A DNA stretch of 64,000 bases from Mesorhizobium sp. PAMC28654 (GTDB lineage Bacteria; Pseudomonadota; Alphaproteobacteria; Rhizobiales; Rhizobiaceae). Every line of letters begins with the position of its first letter. Within the stretch, counting starts at the first letter, position 1. The DNA lies in NCBI RefSeq assembly GCF_020616515.1, contig NZ_CP085135.1, forward strand, positions 4,030,001 to 4,094,000. The letters run 5' to 3'. Both the position numbers and the translations under genes were made by a program. Shown here piece by piece: positions 19,688 through 28,730 of the stretch. Under the pieces are notes generated by a model. That model saw only the letters and a list, made by a program, of their open reading frames with translations. It had not been told where the DNA came from and did not search any database.

Positions 19688-20517
19688 CGGGCGAAGAACC
19701 CTTTCTCCACCGGCAGCAGCCTCGCGGTCAGCGCCATCAGCACAAGCACGATCGCCAGCAGCGCCATCGAACCGGCGGCGGCGAGCGACCAGGCGAGACG
19801 GTCATTGACGAAGCTCGCGATCAGCATGGAAAGCGTGATGGCGTTCGAGCCGCCAAGCAGCGCGGGCGTGATGAAGAAGCCGAGCGACAGCAGGAAGACG
19901 AAGGTCGCACCGCCGGCAAGGCCGGGCAGGCAGAGCGGAAGATAGATGCGGCGGAAAGTGTCGAGCAGGCCCGCACCAAGCCCGTCGCTGGCCAGCAGCA
20001 GCCGGCGGTCGATGCGGATCATGGCGCCGTAGAGCGGCAGGATCATGTAGGGCAGGAGGATGTGAATCATGCCGATCAGCACGCCGACATTGTTGAACAG
20101 CAGGGCAAGCGGCGCATCGGTGAGGCCGGTGCTCATCAACAGCCGGTTGATCGGTCCGTTGCGTTCGAGCAGCATCATCCAGGCAAAGGTGCGCACCAGC
20201 ACCGATATCCAGAAGGGAAACAGCACGCCATAGAGCGCCACCGCGAACCACACGCCTTTGAGGCGCGACAGCACATAGGCGACCGGCCAGGCCAGCAGCG
20301 CGCAAAGCACGGTGACGACGACGGCGACGACAAAGGTATTCCACATCACCTGGCGATAGACAGAGCTTTCGGCCAGGATGCCGAAAGTCGCGAACGGGCC
20401 GGCGGGATCGGTGAAAGCCAGGGAGAAAAGCCGCGCCAGCGGCACCACGAACAGCAGCGCCAGCACGACCAGGGCCGGGCCGAGCAGGCATGCGGTTTCG
20501 AGATGCCGGCGCGACAT
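19684..20517 (-). CDS. Pot-type ABC transporter permease (PotB-like)
   Basis: 277 residues from ATG 20517; AAGGAG lies about 11 bases before it. Six predicted membrane helices and the coupling loop DGLGAGLLDTFRRIYLPLCLPG. Partner of the PotC-like permease. It begins 44 bp after the acyl-CoA dehydrogenase stop, so transporter and acyl-CoA enzymes are probably on one message. Confidence 0.92.
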   Translation of the reverse strand: MSRRHLETACLLGPALVVLALLFVVPLARLFSLAFTDPAGPFATFGILAESSVYRQVMWNTFVVAVVVTVLCALLAWPVAYVLSRLKGVWFAVALYGVLFPFWISVLVRTFAWMMLLERNGPINRLLMSTGLTDAPLALLFNNVGVLIGMIHILLPYMILPLYGAMIRIDRRLLLASDGLGAGLLDTFRRIYLPLCLPGLAGGATFVFLLSLGFFITPALLGGSNAITLSMLIASFVNDRLAWSLAAAGSMALLAIVLVLMALTARLLPVEKGFFAR

Positions 20518-20561
20518 CAAGACCGGCACTCCTTTTGATTCCCGTGGTGCGCCGGCATGGG

Positions 20562-21731
20562 TCAGGCGACCTCGCTGAAGATGCCAAAACCGCGCTTGCG
20601 GATCTGCCCGGCGACGATCACGCGCTGGATTTCCGACGTGCCTTCCCAGATGCGGTCGACGCGGATGTCGCGGTAGAGCCGCTCGACCGGGTTCTCGCGC
20701 ATGTAGCCGCGTCCGCCCAGGACCTGCAGCGCCTTGTCGATGACGCGGCCGGCGGTTTCGGAGCAATAGAGTTTCAACGCACTGGCATGGGCATGTACGC
20801 GCTTGCGGTCGAGGCCCTGATCGATCTCCCAGGCGACGCGGTAGAGCATCGACTTGGCGGCGAAGATGTCGACGGCCATGTCGGCCAGCATGAACTCCAC
20901 GCCCTGGAAGTCACGGATCGGCCGGTCGAACTGGTGGCGAGTGGTGGCGTAGTCATTGGCGATCTCGGCGGCCCGCGTCGCCGCACCCACGGCATGCGAG
21001 GCGATCTGCAGGCGGGCCTCGACGAACCAGTCCTTGGTCAGTTCCAGACCCTGGCCTATGCCGCCCAGCATCCTGTCCTCGCTGACTGGCGTGTCCTCGA
21101 AGCGAAGCTCGGCATGGTCGAAGGCGAAATTGTGCATGAACTTCGGCGAGCGCAGATGCACCATATTGTTAGCCGGCTTGTCCACGAGAAACAGCGTCGG
21201 CTTGTCGGGATCATCATCTACATGGGCGTGGACAATGATGAAGTCCGAGGCGTTGTAGGAGGTGACGAACCACTTTTCGCCGGTCAGATGCCACATGCCG
21301 TTCTTCAGCACGGCGCGGGTCTTCACCCGACGCGGGTCGGAACCGGCCTCCGGCTCGGTGATGGCGAAGGCGCCACGGCGATGGCCATCGATCGAGGGGA
21401 CCAGATAGTCCTGCTTCTGGGCGGGCGTGCCGAACTTCAGGCTGACCGGCGGACGCCAGACACAGCTCCACAGGCCGTTGGTGACGCGGCCGAGCTGTTC
21501 CTCGATCGCCGTCTGCTCGACCATCGACAGGCCAAGGCCGCCATTCTCCTTGGTATGGTTGATGCCAGCCAGGCCCCAGTCGCGAACCGCCTGCCTGACG
21601 GCCTCGCGGCGCTCCATCGGCAGCTCGCCATGTTCGTCGGTGATCTGCTCCAGCGGCAACAGCACCTGGTCGCAGAAGTCGCGGCCCTTCCTGGAGAGTT
21701 CCTTTTCGCGTGGGCTGAGGTCGAAATTCAT
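20562..21731 (-). CDS. Acyl-CoA dehydrogenase
   Basis: 389 residues from ATG 21731. Three ACAD domains: alpha N-terminal (NFDLSPREKELSRKGRDF), middle beta domain with AFAITEPEAGSDPRRV and the flavin motif KWFVTSYNASD, and C-terminal helices with RHQFDRPIRDFQGVEFMLADM and the dimer motif LGGRGYMRENPVERLYRDIRVDRIWEGTSEIQ in sections. The glutamate in the final EGTSE stretch is at the position used as base in short-chain enzymes. It forms the 2-enoyl-CoA of whatever acid the neighbouring acyl-CoA synthetase activates. 13 bp separate the two genes. Confidence 0.92.
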   Translation of the reverse strand: MNFDLSPREKELSRKGRDFCDQVLLPLEQITDEHGELPMERREAVRQAVRDWGLAGINHTKENGGLGLSMVEQTAIEEQLGRVTNGLWSCVWRPPVSLKFGTPAQKQDYLVPSIDGHRRGAFAITEPEAGSDPRRVKTRAVLKNGMWHLTGEKWFVTSYNASDFIIVHAHVDDDPDKPTLFLVDKPANNMVHLRSPKFMHNFAFDHAELRFEDTPVSEDRMLGGIGQGLELTKDWFVEARLQIASHAVGAATRAAEIANDYATTRHQFDRPIRDFQGVEFMLADMAVDIFAAKSMLYRVAWEIDQGLDRKRVHAHASALKLYCSETAGRVIDKALQVLGGRGYMRENPVERLYRDIRVDRIWEGTSEIQRVIVAGQIRKRGFGIFSEVA

Positions 21732-21744
21732 AAAAGTCCTCGAT

Positions 21745-23844
21745 TTACTCTGGTGAGCGGTTGGCATTGCGGGCGAGCACTAGTGCGTCGACGGCAACGC
21801 AGCCCCGATCGGAAACCAGCAGCGGGTTGACATCCATCTCGTCGATGAGATCGCCGAGATCGGCCGCCAGCATCGAGAAGCGGGCAAGTGCCGCGTAGAT
21901 TGCTGGTTTGTCGGCGGGCGGCATGCCGCGCGCGCCATCGAGCAGGGGACTGGCCTTCAGCCGGCCGATCAAGGCTCGCGCCTGTCCGAAGCTCAGCGGC
22001 GGCAAGGCTACGGCTCGATCCCTGAGGATCTCGATCCAGATGCCGCCCGAGGCAACGACGAGATAGGGCCCGAACTGTTCGTCGCGGATCAGCCCGAAGG
22101 CGATCTCGACGCCCTTGTGCGCCATGGCGGCCACGAGCACCTGGGGGCCGAGCCGCGCCGACATGTCCGAGTAGCTCCGTTCCAGCGCGGCCTCGTTGGT
22201 GAGCCCGAGCACCACGCCGCCCTGGTCGGACTTGTGCTGGATGCCGGCCGCTGTCTTCAGGGCGACGGGAAAGCCAATGTCGCGCGCGGCTTGGAGGACC
22301 TCGGCCGATGTGTTGGCCTTGATCGAATGGGGCGTGGCGATGCCGTAGTCGGCCAACAACGCCAGAGCCTCGCTTTCGTCGAAGGGCAGGGCCTGTTGGA
22401 GGCGGGCCCGCCAGCGCTCGCGGATGCCCCTGGCCACCGCACGCGGGTAGGTATGCTGGAGGGAGCCCCTGTCGCGGAAGGCCAGCAGATTGCGGATAGC
22501 GTGCAGGCCCTCGTCGGTGCCGTCGATGACCGGCACACCGGCCTCCGTGGTCGCCAGGGCCAGTGCGCGGTGGTTCACCGTGGCATAGTTGCTGACGACC
22601 GCTACCGGCTTGCCGCTCTTGGCGCGGGAGCGGATCACCGCCCGGGCAAAACCTTCGGCGATATAGGAGCCGTCACGGATGTCCTGGAACAGAACGCCGA
22701 TGGCGGTGTCGGGATCGGCGAGCATGGCGTCCATGCAGGCTTCGACATGGGTCTCGAAATCGGAGCCCGAACCCCAGACGTCGAGCGGGTTGGCCGGCTG
22801 CAGGCCGCTGTCGAGATGAAGCCGCAGCTCCTCTTTGGTCTTCTCCGAAATGACGGCGAACGGCACGCCGGCCCTGGCCGCGAGATCGGCGACCATTTCG
22901 CGTTCGCCGCCGGAATCGTGCAGGCTGGCAAGGCCGCCGCTCCCGGCCGGCCGGCCGGTGGAAAACAGCAGCAGATTGGCGGCCAGCTGGTCCAGCGTAT
23001 CGACGCTGATGACGCCCCATCTGGCAAACAGCGCTTCGTAGGCGGCGGCGTCGCCGGCAATCGCGCCGCTGTGGCTGGCGGCGAAGCCCGCGCTCAGTTC
23101 CGTGCGCCCGACCTTCAGGACGACGACGGGGATGCCAAGACGGTCAGCCTTTTCAAGACAAATGGCAAAGTCGCGCGGCTTGCGGGCCGTTTCCAGGAAC
23201 AGGCCGACGACCTTCGTCGCGGGCTGGTCGAGCGCCCAGTCGACATAGTCGGCGGCCGTCGTCGTCAGTTCGCGGCCGCTCGAGACACACAGCGAGAATT
23301 TCAGCCGCTGGTCATTGTAGGCGAGTGCGCTGAAAGCTGAGCCCGATTGGGTGATCAGCGCGACACCGCCGGGCTTCATGGCGAGGTTGGCCGCATAGCC
23401 GGAGACGCGCAGGCCGATGCCTGGATTGCAGAAGCCCATGCCGTTGCCGCCGCAAATGACGATGCCGGCATCCTCGGCGATCCCCGTCAACCGGTCGGCG
23501 AGGCCGTCATTGGCGGCGCCGGTCAGGTCGCAACTGGCGAAGATGGTGACGGCCCTGGCGCCGTGGCGGGCTGCATCGAGTAGGTTTTTTTCGAGCTGAT
23601 CGTTGGCGACGCCAAGGACCACATGCTCGACCCTCTCGGGCAGACTCGCCAGACCGGGAAAGCACGGCACCCCCTCGACAGCGTCATATTTCGGGTTGAT
23701 GGCGTAGAGCCGGCCCCGATAGCCATCCATCGCCGCCGCCCGCACCATCGTGTTGCCCGGCGTGTTGGGGCGGATGGACGCGCCGACAAAGGCAATCGAT
23801 GCTGGCCGCAGCAGCGGATCGAGGCGATGCACGGCTTCTGTCAT
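21745..23844 (-). CDS. ADP-forming acyl-CoA synthetase (acetate-CoA ligase family)
   Basis: 699 residues from ATG 23844; a TTG near 23871 preceded by GAGGGAG is an alternative start. Domains: CoA-binding Rossmann (about 10-125, LLRPASIAFVGASIRPNTPGN); succinyl-CoA-ligase-like domains (about 140-430), with the phosphohistidine motif AASHSGAIAGD; and a C-terminal ATP-grasp domain (about 480-690; PVALKTAAGIQHKSDQGGVVLG). The single-chain fusion is the usual bacterial form. It joins an organic acid to CoA at the cost of ATP to ADP. Together with the dehydrogenase downstream it makes the first two steps of a beta-oxidation-like route; a betaine-type acid such as gamma-butyrobetaine would suit a Pot-type importer, but this is a guess. 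Confidence 0.88.
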   Translation of the reverse strand: MTEAVHRLDPLLRPASIAFVGASIRPNTPGNTMVRAAAMDGYRGRLYAINPKYDAVEGVPCFPGLASLPERVEHVVLGVANDQLEKNLLDAARHGARAVTIFASCDLTGAANDGLADRLTGIAEDAGIVICGGNGMGFCNPGIGLRVSGYAANLAMKPGGVALITQSGSAFSALAYNDQRLKFSLCVSSGRELTTTAADYVDWALDQPATKVVGLFLETARKPRDFAICLEKADRLGIPVVVLKVGRTELSAGFAASHSGAIAGDAAAYEALFARWGVISVDTLDQLAANLLLFSTGRPAGSGGLASLHDSGGEREMVADLAARAGVPFAVISEKTKEELRLHLDSGLQPANPLDVWGSGSDFETHVEACMDAMLADPDTAIGVLFQDIRDGSYIAEGFARAVIRSRAKSGKPVAVVSNYATVNHRALALATTEAGVPVIDGTDEGLHAIRNLLAFRDRGSLQHTYPRAVARGIRERWRARLQQALPFDESEALALLADYGIATPHSIKANTSAEVLQAARDIGFPVALKTAAGIQHKSDQGGVVLGLTNEAALERSYSDMSARLGPQVLVAAMAHKGVEIAFGLIRDEQFGPYLVVASGGIWIEILRDRAVALPPLSFGQARALIGRLKASPLLDGARGMPPADKPAIYAALARFSMLAADLGDLIDEMDVNPLLVSDRGCVAVDALVLARNANRSPE

Positions 23845-24055
23845 GCCGTCAACGGCGGCAATGGCTCCAATCAACAATCTGCTCCCTCGGCTCGTTCCCA
23901 AAGCCTTATCTGTCCTGCTGCCCGGTGTTCTTGGTTTTGCGGTTCAGCGGATGGGGTGACTATAAGACCCGGAATCGATCGCGCACGGTCCGAAATAGTC
24001 ACGAGCCGATGACTACAGGTCATGGCTTCAGGAGGTGGTCGAGTTGCCGGGGGCC

Positions 24056-24979
24056 TCAGCCGGCCAGGATTTCCTGTTTCAACACGGCCATTTCGTTGAG
24101 CAGCCAGTCTCGCACCAGGATCGCCGGCTTGCGCAGCGGGCGCCTGGCCGTTGCCACCAGGTAATAGTGGTCGCCGGTGCGCAACTCATGCCGGCCGCCC
24201 TTGACCAGGCCCTTTTGCAGCAGTTCGTGCGCCACCACATGCCACCAGCCGAGCGCCATGCCTCGTCCCTTGATGGCCGACTGGATGACGAGCGTATAGT
24301 CCGAAAAGGTCAGGCTGCGGCTGCCCGCCGGCTGCGGATAGTCGAACTGGGCGAGGTAGCGCTGCCAGGGTATGCGGATCGAGCCGGAAAGGTGGGCAAG
24401 CGTATGCCGGCCGAGATCGGCGCAATCGTCGAGACTGCCATGTTCGGCCAGATAGGCCGGGCTACAGACCGGCAGCACGACCTCTTCCATCAGTTCCCAG
24501 CTTTGCTGCTCGGCGTTCGGCGGCTGGTTGTAGCGGATGGCGAGATCGACATCCTCGACCGGTCCGCTCGGCTCGCCGCGCACCAGCTGAAAGCGCAGGT
24601 CGATGCCCGGGAAACTCGCCTGGAACCGGTCGAAGCGCGGCATGAACCAGTGCATGGCAAAGGCCGATGAGAGGGACAGCGTGACGGTTCCCGCCTCGCC
24701 CTGCCGTGCGCGAATATCGTCCAGCGCGATCTCGATCTGCTGGAAGCCGCTGCCGACGGCGCCATAGAGCATGCGGCCTTCATCGGTCAGCTCGATGCCG
24801 GTTGGCGAGCGGATGAAAAGCTTGACGTCGAGATGGCTTTCCAACCGCGCGATCATGCGGCTGACCGCCGACTGGGTGACGTTGAATTCCCGCGCCGCGA
24901 CGGTGAAATTGAGATGGCGCGCGGCGGCCTCGAACATGAAGATCGCGTTGGGCGAGGGAAGCAGTTTGCGCAGTGTCAT
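24056..24979 (-). CDS. LysR-family transcriptional regulator (GcvA-like)
   Basis: 307 residues. N-terminal winged helix (PSPNAIFMFEAAARHLNFTVAAREFNVTQSAVSRMIARLE, residues about 8-48, seen in pieces) and a C-terminal periplasmic-binding-like effector domain of the GcvA type (residues about 95-300). It is upstream of and on the same strand as the acyl-CoA/Pot operon (211-bp gap) and divergent from the C39-like peptidase gene, so it could control either. The GcvA group usually responds to small amino acids or their derivatives. Confidence 0.92.
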   Translation of the reverse strand: MTLRKLLPSPNAIFMFEAAARHLNFTVAAREFNVTQSAVSRMIARLESHLDVKLFIRSPTGIELTDEGRMLYGAVGSGFQQIEIALDDIRARQGEAGTVTLSLSSAFAMHWFMPRFDRFQASFPGIDLRFQLVRGEPSGPVEDVDLAIRYNQPPNAEQQSWELMEEVVLPVCSPAYLAEHGSLDDCADLGRHTLAHLSGSIRIPWQRYLAQFDYPQPAGSRSLTFSDYTLVIQSAIKGRGMALGWWHVVAHELLQKGLVKGGRHELRTGDHYYLVATARRPLRKPAILVRDWLLNEMAVLKQEILAG

Positions 24980-25025
24980 GAAAGCCGGACGCCCTCGCGG
25001 TCCAAAGAGGTTTGAGATTATCGTT

Positions 25026-25041
25026 GACTGATCAATCAGTC
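25026..25041. promoter_or_regulatory. Inverted repeat in the LysR/C39-like intergenic region
   Basis: GACTGAT-CA-ATCAGTC: two perfect 7-bp arms around a 2-bp spacer, 47 bp from the LysR start and 45 bp from the C39-like gene start. Candidate operator shared by the divergent genes. Typical LysR boxes have a T-N11-A form with wider spacing, so the binding protein may not be this LysR. Confidence 0.4.
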
Positions 25042-25085
25042 TACGGAATTATATCGGTACCATCATCATCAAACGGGGCCGCCGG

Positions 25086-26225
25086 ATGTCGTCGACTTCG
25101 GATGGTACGGGATCGGTGAACAGCCAGCCACACAAATCCGGGCGCAGACCGATGCAACGCCTCCCTGTGAATGCCGCCGGCGGCATGGCCGTCCTCGATG
25201 CGCGGGCCGATGGCTGGACGACGCTCACGGCTGCCTTGCCGCAGGACATTGCGCGGCGTGTGTCGACCTTGCAGGCGATCGCCGGCGTCGTCGGGGTTGT
25301 GCAACACAGCGCAGAAGGCCGACCCGTCGCGGTAATGGTCGGCCAGCGCCGACCAGCCGCGGCGATGATGCGCATCGTGCTGTTCTGGACCGCGCCGAGC
25401 TTTTTCCCGGCCGATACCGCCCGTGTCCTGGAGACGCTGGAGAAGGAAGCCTTCAGCCATGGCGTCCTGTGCCTGCGTGCCGACGAGGACATTGCTGGGC
25501 TTGTCGGTGCGCGGTCATGGCAAGGCCGGGACGGCTTTCGCGAGCATTGGATCGGCGGTCGGCCGGACCGGCGTCCGGAGGCTGCTCCGCCACTCTATCC
25601 GCAGAGCATAGGATTTACCTGCGGCCCCTCAGCGCTCGCCATGGCAATAGCCGGCCTCGATCCAGCGACGCAGCCCGATCGCGCCCTGGAGATCGAGCTG
25701 TGGCGGGAAGCCACTACGATCATTGGCCCGACCGGACCCGGCGGTTGCGACCCCTATGGCCTCGCGCTGGCGGCGCACAGGCGCGGGCTTCGGGTCGAAG
25801 TCTTCATGAGCAGCGAACAACCGATCTTTCTCGACCGTGCAAGCACGGATGAGCGTCGCGGCCTGATGGAATTCGTCCAGACCGGTTTCAAGCGCGAGGC
25901 CGGGCTGGTGGGCATTCCCCTGCGGCCTCGCGCCTTCGCGATCGACGAACTGCGACAGGCTCTGGATCGCGGGTTTCTGGCGCTAGTGCTGATCGATCAG
26001 GCACCGATGATGGGCTATACCTGCCCGCACTGGATCCTGGTCCATGGTCATGGCGAGGGGGTCTATTTCATCAACGACCCCTGGATCGAGCCGGACCGGT
26101 TGGAACAGCCGGCCGACGTGCTCGATCTTCCCGTCGCCGGGGCGATGCTGGACCGCATGGCCTGGTATGGCACGCCGGCCTATCGCGCCGCCGTGCTGGT
26201 CGGCGCGGGAAGGCGGATAGGGTAA
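25086..26225 (+). CDS. C39-like cysteine peptidase-family protein (DUF3335 type)
   Basis: 379 residues. Residues about 170-360 resemble the peptidase_C39_like family: SIGFTCGPSALAMAIAG places a cysteine where C39 peptidases have the nucleophile, HWILVHGHGEG gives the histidine and FINDPWIEP the aspartate of a papain-type triad. The first 160 residues are less clear and may be a worn GNAT-like or accessory domain. There is no signal peptide or ABC transporter part, unlike bacteriocin exporters, so it would act in the cytoplasm. Start at ATG 25086; ATG 25152 is also in frame. It converges with the TonB receptor gene (57 bp apart). Substrate unknown. Confidence 0.68.
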   Translation: MSSTSDGTGSVNSQPHKSGRRPMQRLPVNAAGGMAVLDARADGWTTLTAALPQDIARRVSTLQAIAGVVGVVQHSAEGRPVAVMVGQRRPAAAMMRIVLFWTAPSFFPADTARVLETLEKEAFSHGVLCLRADEDIAGLVGARSWQGRDGFREHWIGGRPDRRPEAAPPLYPQSIGFTCGPSALAMAIAGLDPATQPDRALEIELWREATTIIGPTGPGGCDPYGLALAAHRRGLRVEVFMSSEQPIFLDRASTDERRGLMEFVQTGFKREAGLVGIPLRPRAFAIDELRQALDRGFLALVLIDQAPMMGYTCPHWILVHGHGEGVYFINDPWIEPDRLEQPADVLDLPVAGAMLDRMAWYGTPAYRAAVLVGAGRRIG

Positions 26226-26281
26226 GCGGCTTGCGGGCCAAACCCATCTGGCGCGACCCGCTCCCGTCTTCCGTGCCCCGA

Positions 26282-28453
26282 TCAGAAGGTGATCGCCGTG
26301 CTCAGGAAGAATGTGCGGCCCGGCTCGGGAAAACCGTCGGCGAGCTGGTAGTCGGTGTCGAGAATGTTCCTGACGCCGAAATCGAAGCTCATATTCTCGC
26401 GCGGCCTGTAGTTCATGCTGAGATTGACCAAGGCAAAGCCCTTGGTCTGGAAGAAATTGTTCTCCAGGCGGTCGGTCGACCAGCGCGAGCTGTACAGTTC
26501 GATGCCCGGTGACACCGTGAGGTCTTCCCGCGGCAGCCACTCGGCATAGATATAGGCGCTGTGGTCGGGTGTGCCGATCGGCCGCAATCCGGGCCGGACC
26601 GGATCGATCAGCTGCCGCTTCAGATAGGTATAGCGGGCGCCGAGCGTCAGGTTGGACAGGGCCTCCCACTCGCCGTAGATCTCGACGCCATAGTACCTGC
26701 CGTCGCCGACATTCTGGTTCTGAACCTTTCCGCCGCCGACATTGTAGGACTGGATCACGTCGGTCAGGTCGCTGTAGAAGATCGAGCCGCCAACCTGGAG
26801 CGTCTTGAGTGGCCTGCCGGACCAACCCAGTTCGTAATTCGTGGCACGTTCGGGGCGCAGGTCCGGATTCGGCAGTGCGTCGCCAAAACGTGTGCTGAAG
26901 CGTTCGAACAGCGTTGGGAAGCGGCTTCGCGACGAAACGCTGGCATGGAATTCCGAAATGTCGCTCTGCCGGAAGATGCTGGCAAACTGCCAGTTGACAG
27001 CGGAACTGCCGCCGCGCGGATATTCGTAGAGGCCGGCGCCGGTGTTGTATTCCTGCGCGATGCTCAGCTTGTTGGTGTCGTAGCTGACGCCGCCGATGAA
27101 ATCCAACCTATCAGTGGCATGGAACGTATCCTCCGCCGCGACCGACCACGTATCTTCCGCCGTCTTCTGCCACGGTTCGATGGTCGGACTCGGGTTGGAA
27201 GAGCCCGGCGCCACCAGCTGCTGCTCGTTGTGAACGTCCCGGCGGAAGTGGAGCGCCGTCTTCAGCGTGTTCATCGCGATCAATTCGGTGCCGCCCTCAA
27301 GGCTGAAACCGAGCGCGCGGTCCTTGTAGTAGCTGTCGAAAGATCGCGTCGTCACCCGCTTGCCGAACTTTGAATCGTCATAGGCCGACAGCAGATTGTC
27401 GAAGCTGTTGTAGTAGACCTTGGACTTTATGTAGGACTCATCGCCGATGGCCGTGTTGGAATTGAAAGCCAGGGTGCCGATGTTCCAGTATGGCCAGTTC
27501 CAGTTGCGCTGGTAGGTTGTGCCCGAGGGTTGCGATGTGATGCCGCGAACCGGTTCATGGACGCTATAGGGCGCGCCTTTTTCACCTTCCTGATGGGTGT
27601 AGCTGATCACATATTCGTCGGTGGCGTTCGGGGTAAAGCCAGCCTTCACGTTTGCCCGCCAGTCCCTGACGTTCGAAAAATCGCGGCGGCCGCCATCCTC
27701 GACCACGCCACCGCCAATGGTTACCGGATCGTAGTGGCGCGACAGGAACCAGCCGTCGCTGTTGCGGAATGAACCGCTGGCCAGCAGATAGAAATTCTCC
27801 TGCTTCGTGCCCGCTGAACCGGATGTGGTGAACGCCGCCACCTTGCCGGTATTGCCGACATCGACGCCGGTGCGAAGCTCGCCTTCAAGTTCGCGCGTCG
27901 GCTTCCTGGTCACTAGGTTGATGGCGCCGCCCATGCCGCCCGGGCCGCTGAGCACCGAGACATAGCCCTTCTGGATCTGGATCTCGGCGAGGTCGGGCGT
28001 GAGGAACCGGCCATAGTCCAGCCGGTTGTCGGCGGGAAGGTAGATGCGGACGCCGTCGACATAGAGCGGCACCTGAAAACGGTCGAAGCCGCGCACGAAG
28101 ATCAGCCGTTCGTTGCGGCTGCCACCCGTATTGGCAACCTCGACGCCCGGCGTCGTCGCCAAGGCATCGTCCAGCGTGTTGCAGTTGCTTTTGTGAATGT
28201 CCTCGGCCGTCACCACGCTTTGCGAGATCGACTGGCCACCAATGCTGGATTGCTCGCTTGCACCACCATAGATGACGATCTGGCCAAGCTCGAAGACGGG
28301 CGGTGTCGTGCCGGCAAAACGCTCCTGCGCGGGCGCGTGCTGCTCATCCGGTTTCTTCTTCTTGATCTCCTGCTTTTCCTCGGCGGCAGCTGCCGCCAAC
28401 GTCACGGTGCTCGACAAAAGCACCAACGAAATTCCAGACAATATGCGTCGCAA
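26282..28453 (-). CDS. TonB-dependent outer-membrane receptor
   Basis: 723 residues from a TTG start at 28453 with GGGGGGCG upstream; a signal peptide follows (ILSGISLVLLSSTVTLAAAA). Plug domain about residues 70-180 (SVVTAEDIHKSNCNTLDDAL; RGFDRFQVPLYVDGVRI; GPGGMGGAINLVTRKP), then a 22-strand barrel ending in the aromatic residue F. It takes up a metal complex across the outer membrane with TonB energy. A FecBCD-type ABC importer starts on the other strand 278 bp away and is the likely next step. A lysine-rich stretch (KKKK, about residue 32) after the signal peptide is unusual. Siderophore, haem or nickel/cobalt chelate are all possible ligands. Confidence 0.88.
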   Translation of the reverse strand: MRRILSGISLVLLSSTVTLAAAAAEEKQEIKKKKPDEQHAPAQERFAGTTPPVFELGQIVIYGGASEQSSIGGQSISQSVVTAEDIHKSNCNTLDDALATTPGVEVANTGGSRNERLIFVRGFDRFQVPLYVDGVRIYLPADNRLDYGRFLTPDLAEIQIQKGYVSVLSGPGGMGGAINLVTRKPTRELEGELRTGVDVGNTGKVAAFTTSGSAGTKQENFYLLASGSFRNSDGWFLSRHYDPVTIGGGVVEDGGRRDFSNVRDWRANVKAGFTPNATDEYVISYTHQEGEKGAPYSVHEPVRGITSQPSGTTYQRNWNWPYWNIGTLAFNSNTAIGDESYIKSKVYYNSFDNLLSAYDDSKFGKRVTTRSFDSYYKDRALGFSLEGGTELIAMNTLKTALHFRRDVHNEQQLVAPGSSNPSPTIEPWQKTAEDTWSVAAEDTFHATDRLDFIGGVSYDTNKLSIAQEYNTGAGLYEYPRGGSSAVNWQFASIFRQSDISEFHASVSSRSRFPTLFERFSTRFGDALPNPDLRPERATNYELGWSGRPLKTLQVGGSIFYSDLTDVIQSYNVGGGKVQNQNVGDGRYYGVEIYGEWEALSNLTLGARYTYLKRQLIDPVRPGLRPIGTPDHSAYIYAEWLPREDLTVSPGIELYSSRWSTDRLENNFFQTKGFALVNLSMNYRPRENMSFDFGVRNILDTDYQLADGFPEPGRTFFLSTAITF

Positions 28454-28730
28454 TGGATCGCCCCCCGATCGTATTTCAAACCCAGTTTACGACCGCCGAC
28501 GCAAAGGTTCGGCTGCCTGGCTTCCCACAGCCGGGCCGGTCGTTATATTTTCATGAATACAGAGGATTTTTGTTTGTTCAAGTGTCGTTAGCCGATTACG
28601 CGAATGGACCAACGCATTGCCCAATGATTAGTCCTGCGATGGGCCAATGGCTCCGGTGGTTCCGCTTGACCGATGTATCCGATCAACCATAACTATGCCC
28701 ATCCAACACTCGCTGGGCACGGAGACGGTC

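Noticed and set aside
25086..26225. Bacteriocin-processing C39 exporter
   Set aside because: No membrane or ATPase domain is present and no double-glycine leader peptide gene is seen.
28454..28730. Possible cobalamin riboswitch or Fur/RirA site between the TonB receptor and FecB-type genes
   Set aside because: I could not find a B12-box-like core, a paired riboswitch layout or a clear iron-box palindrome; only short T-rich stretches are present.
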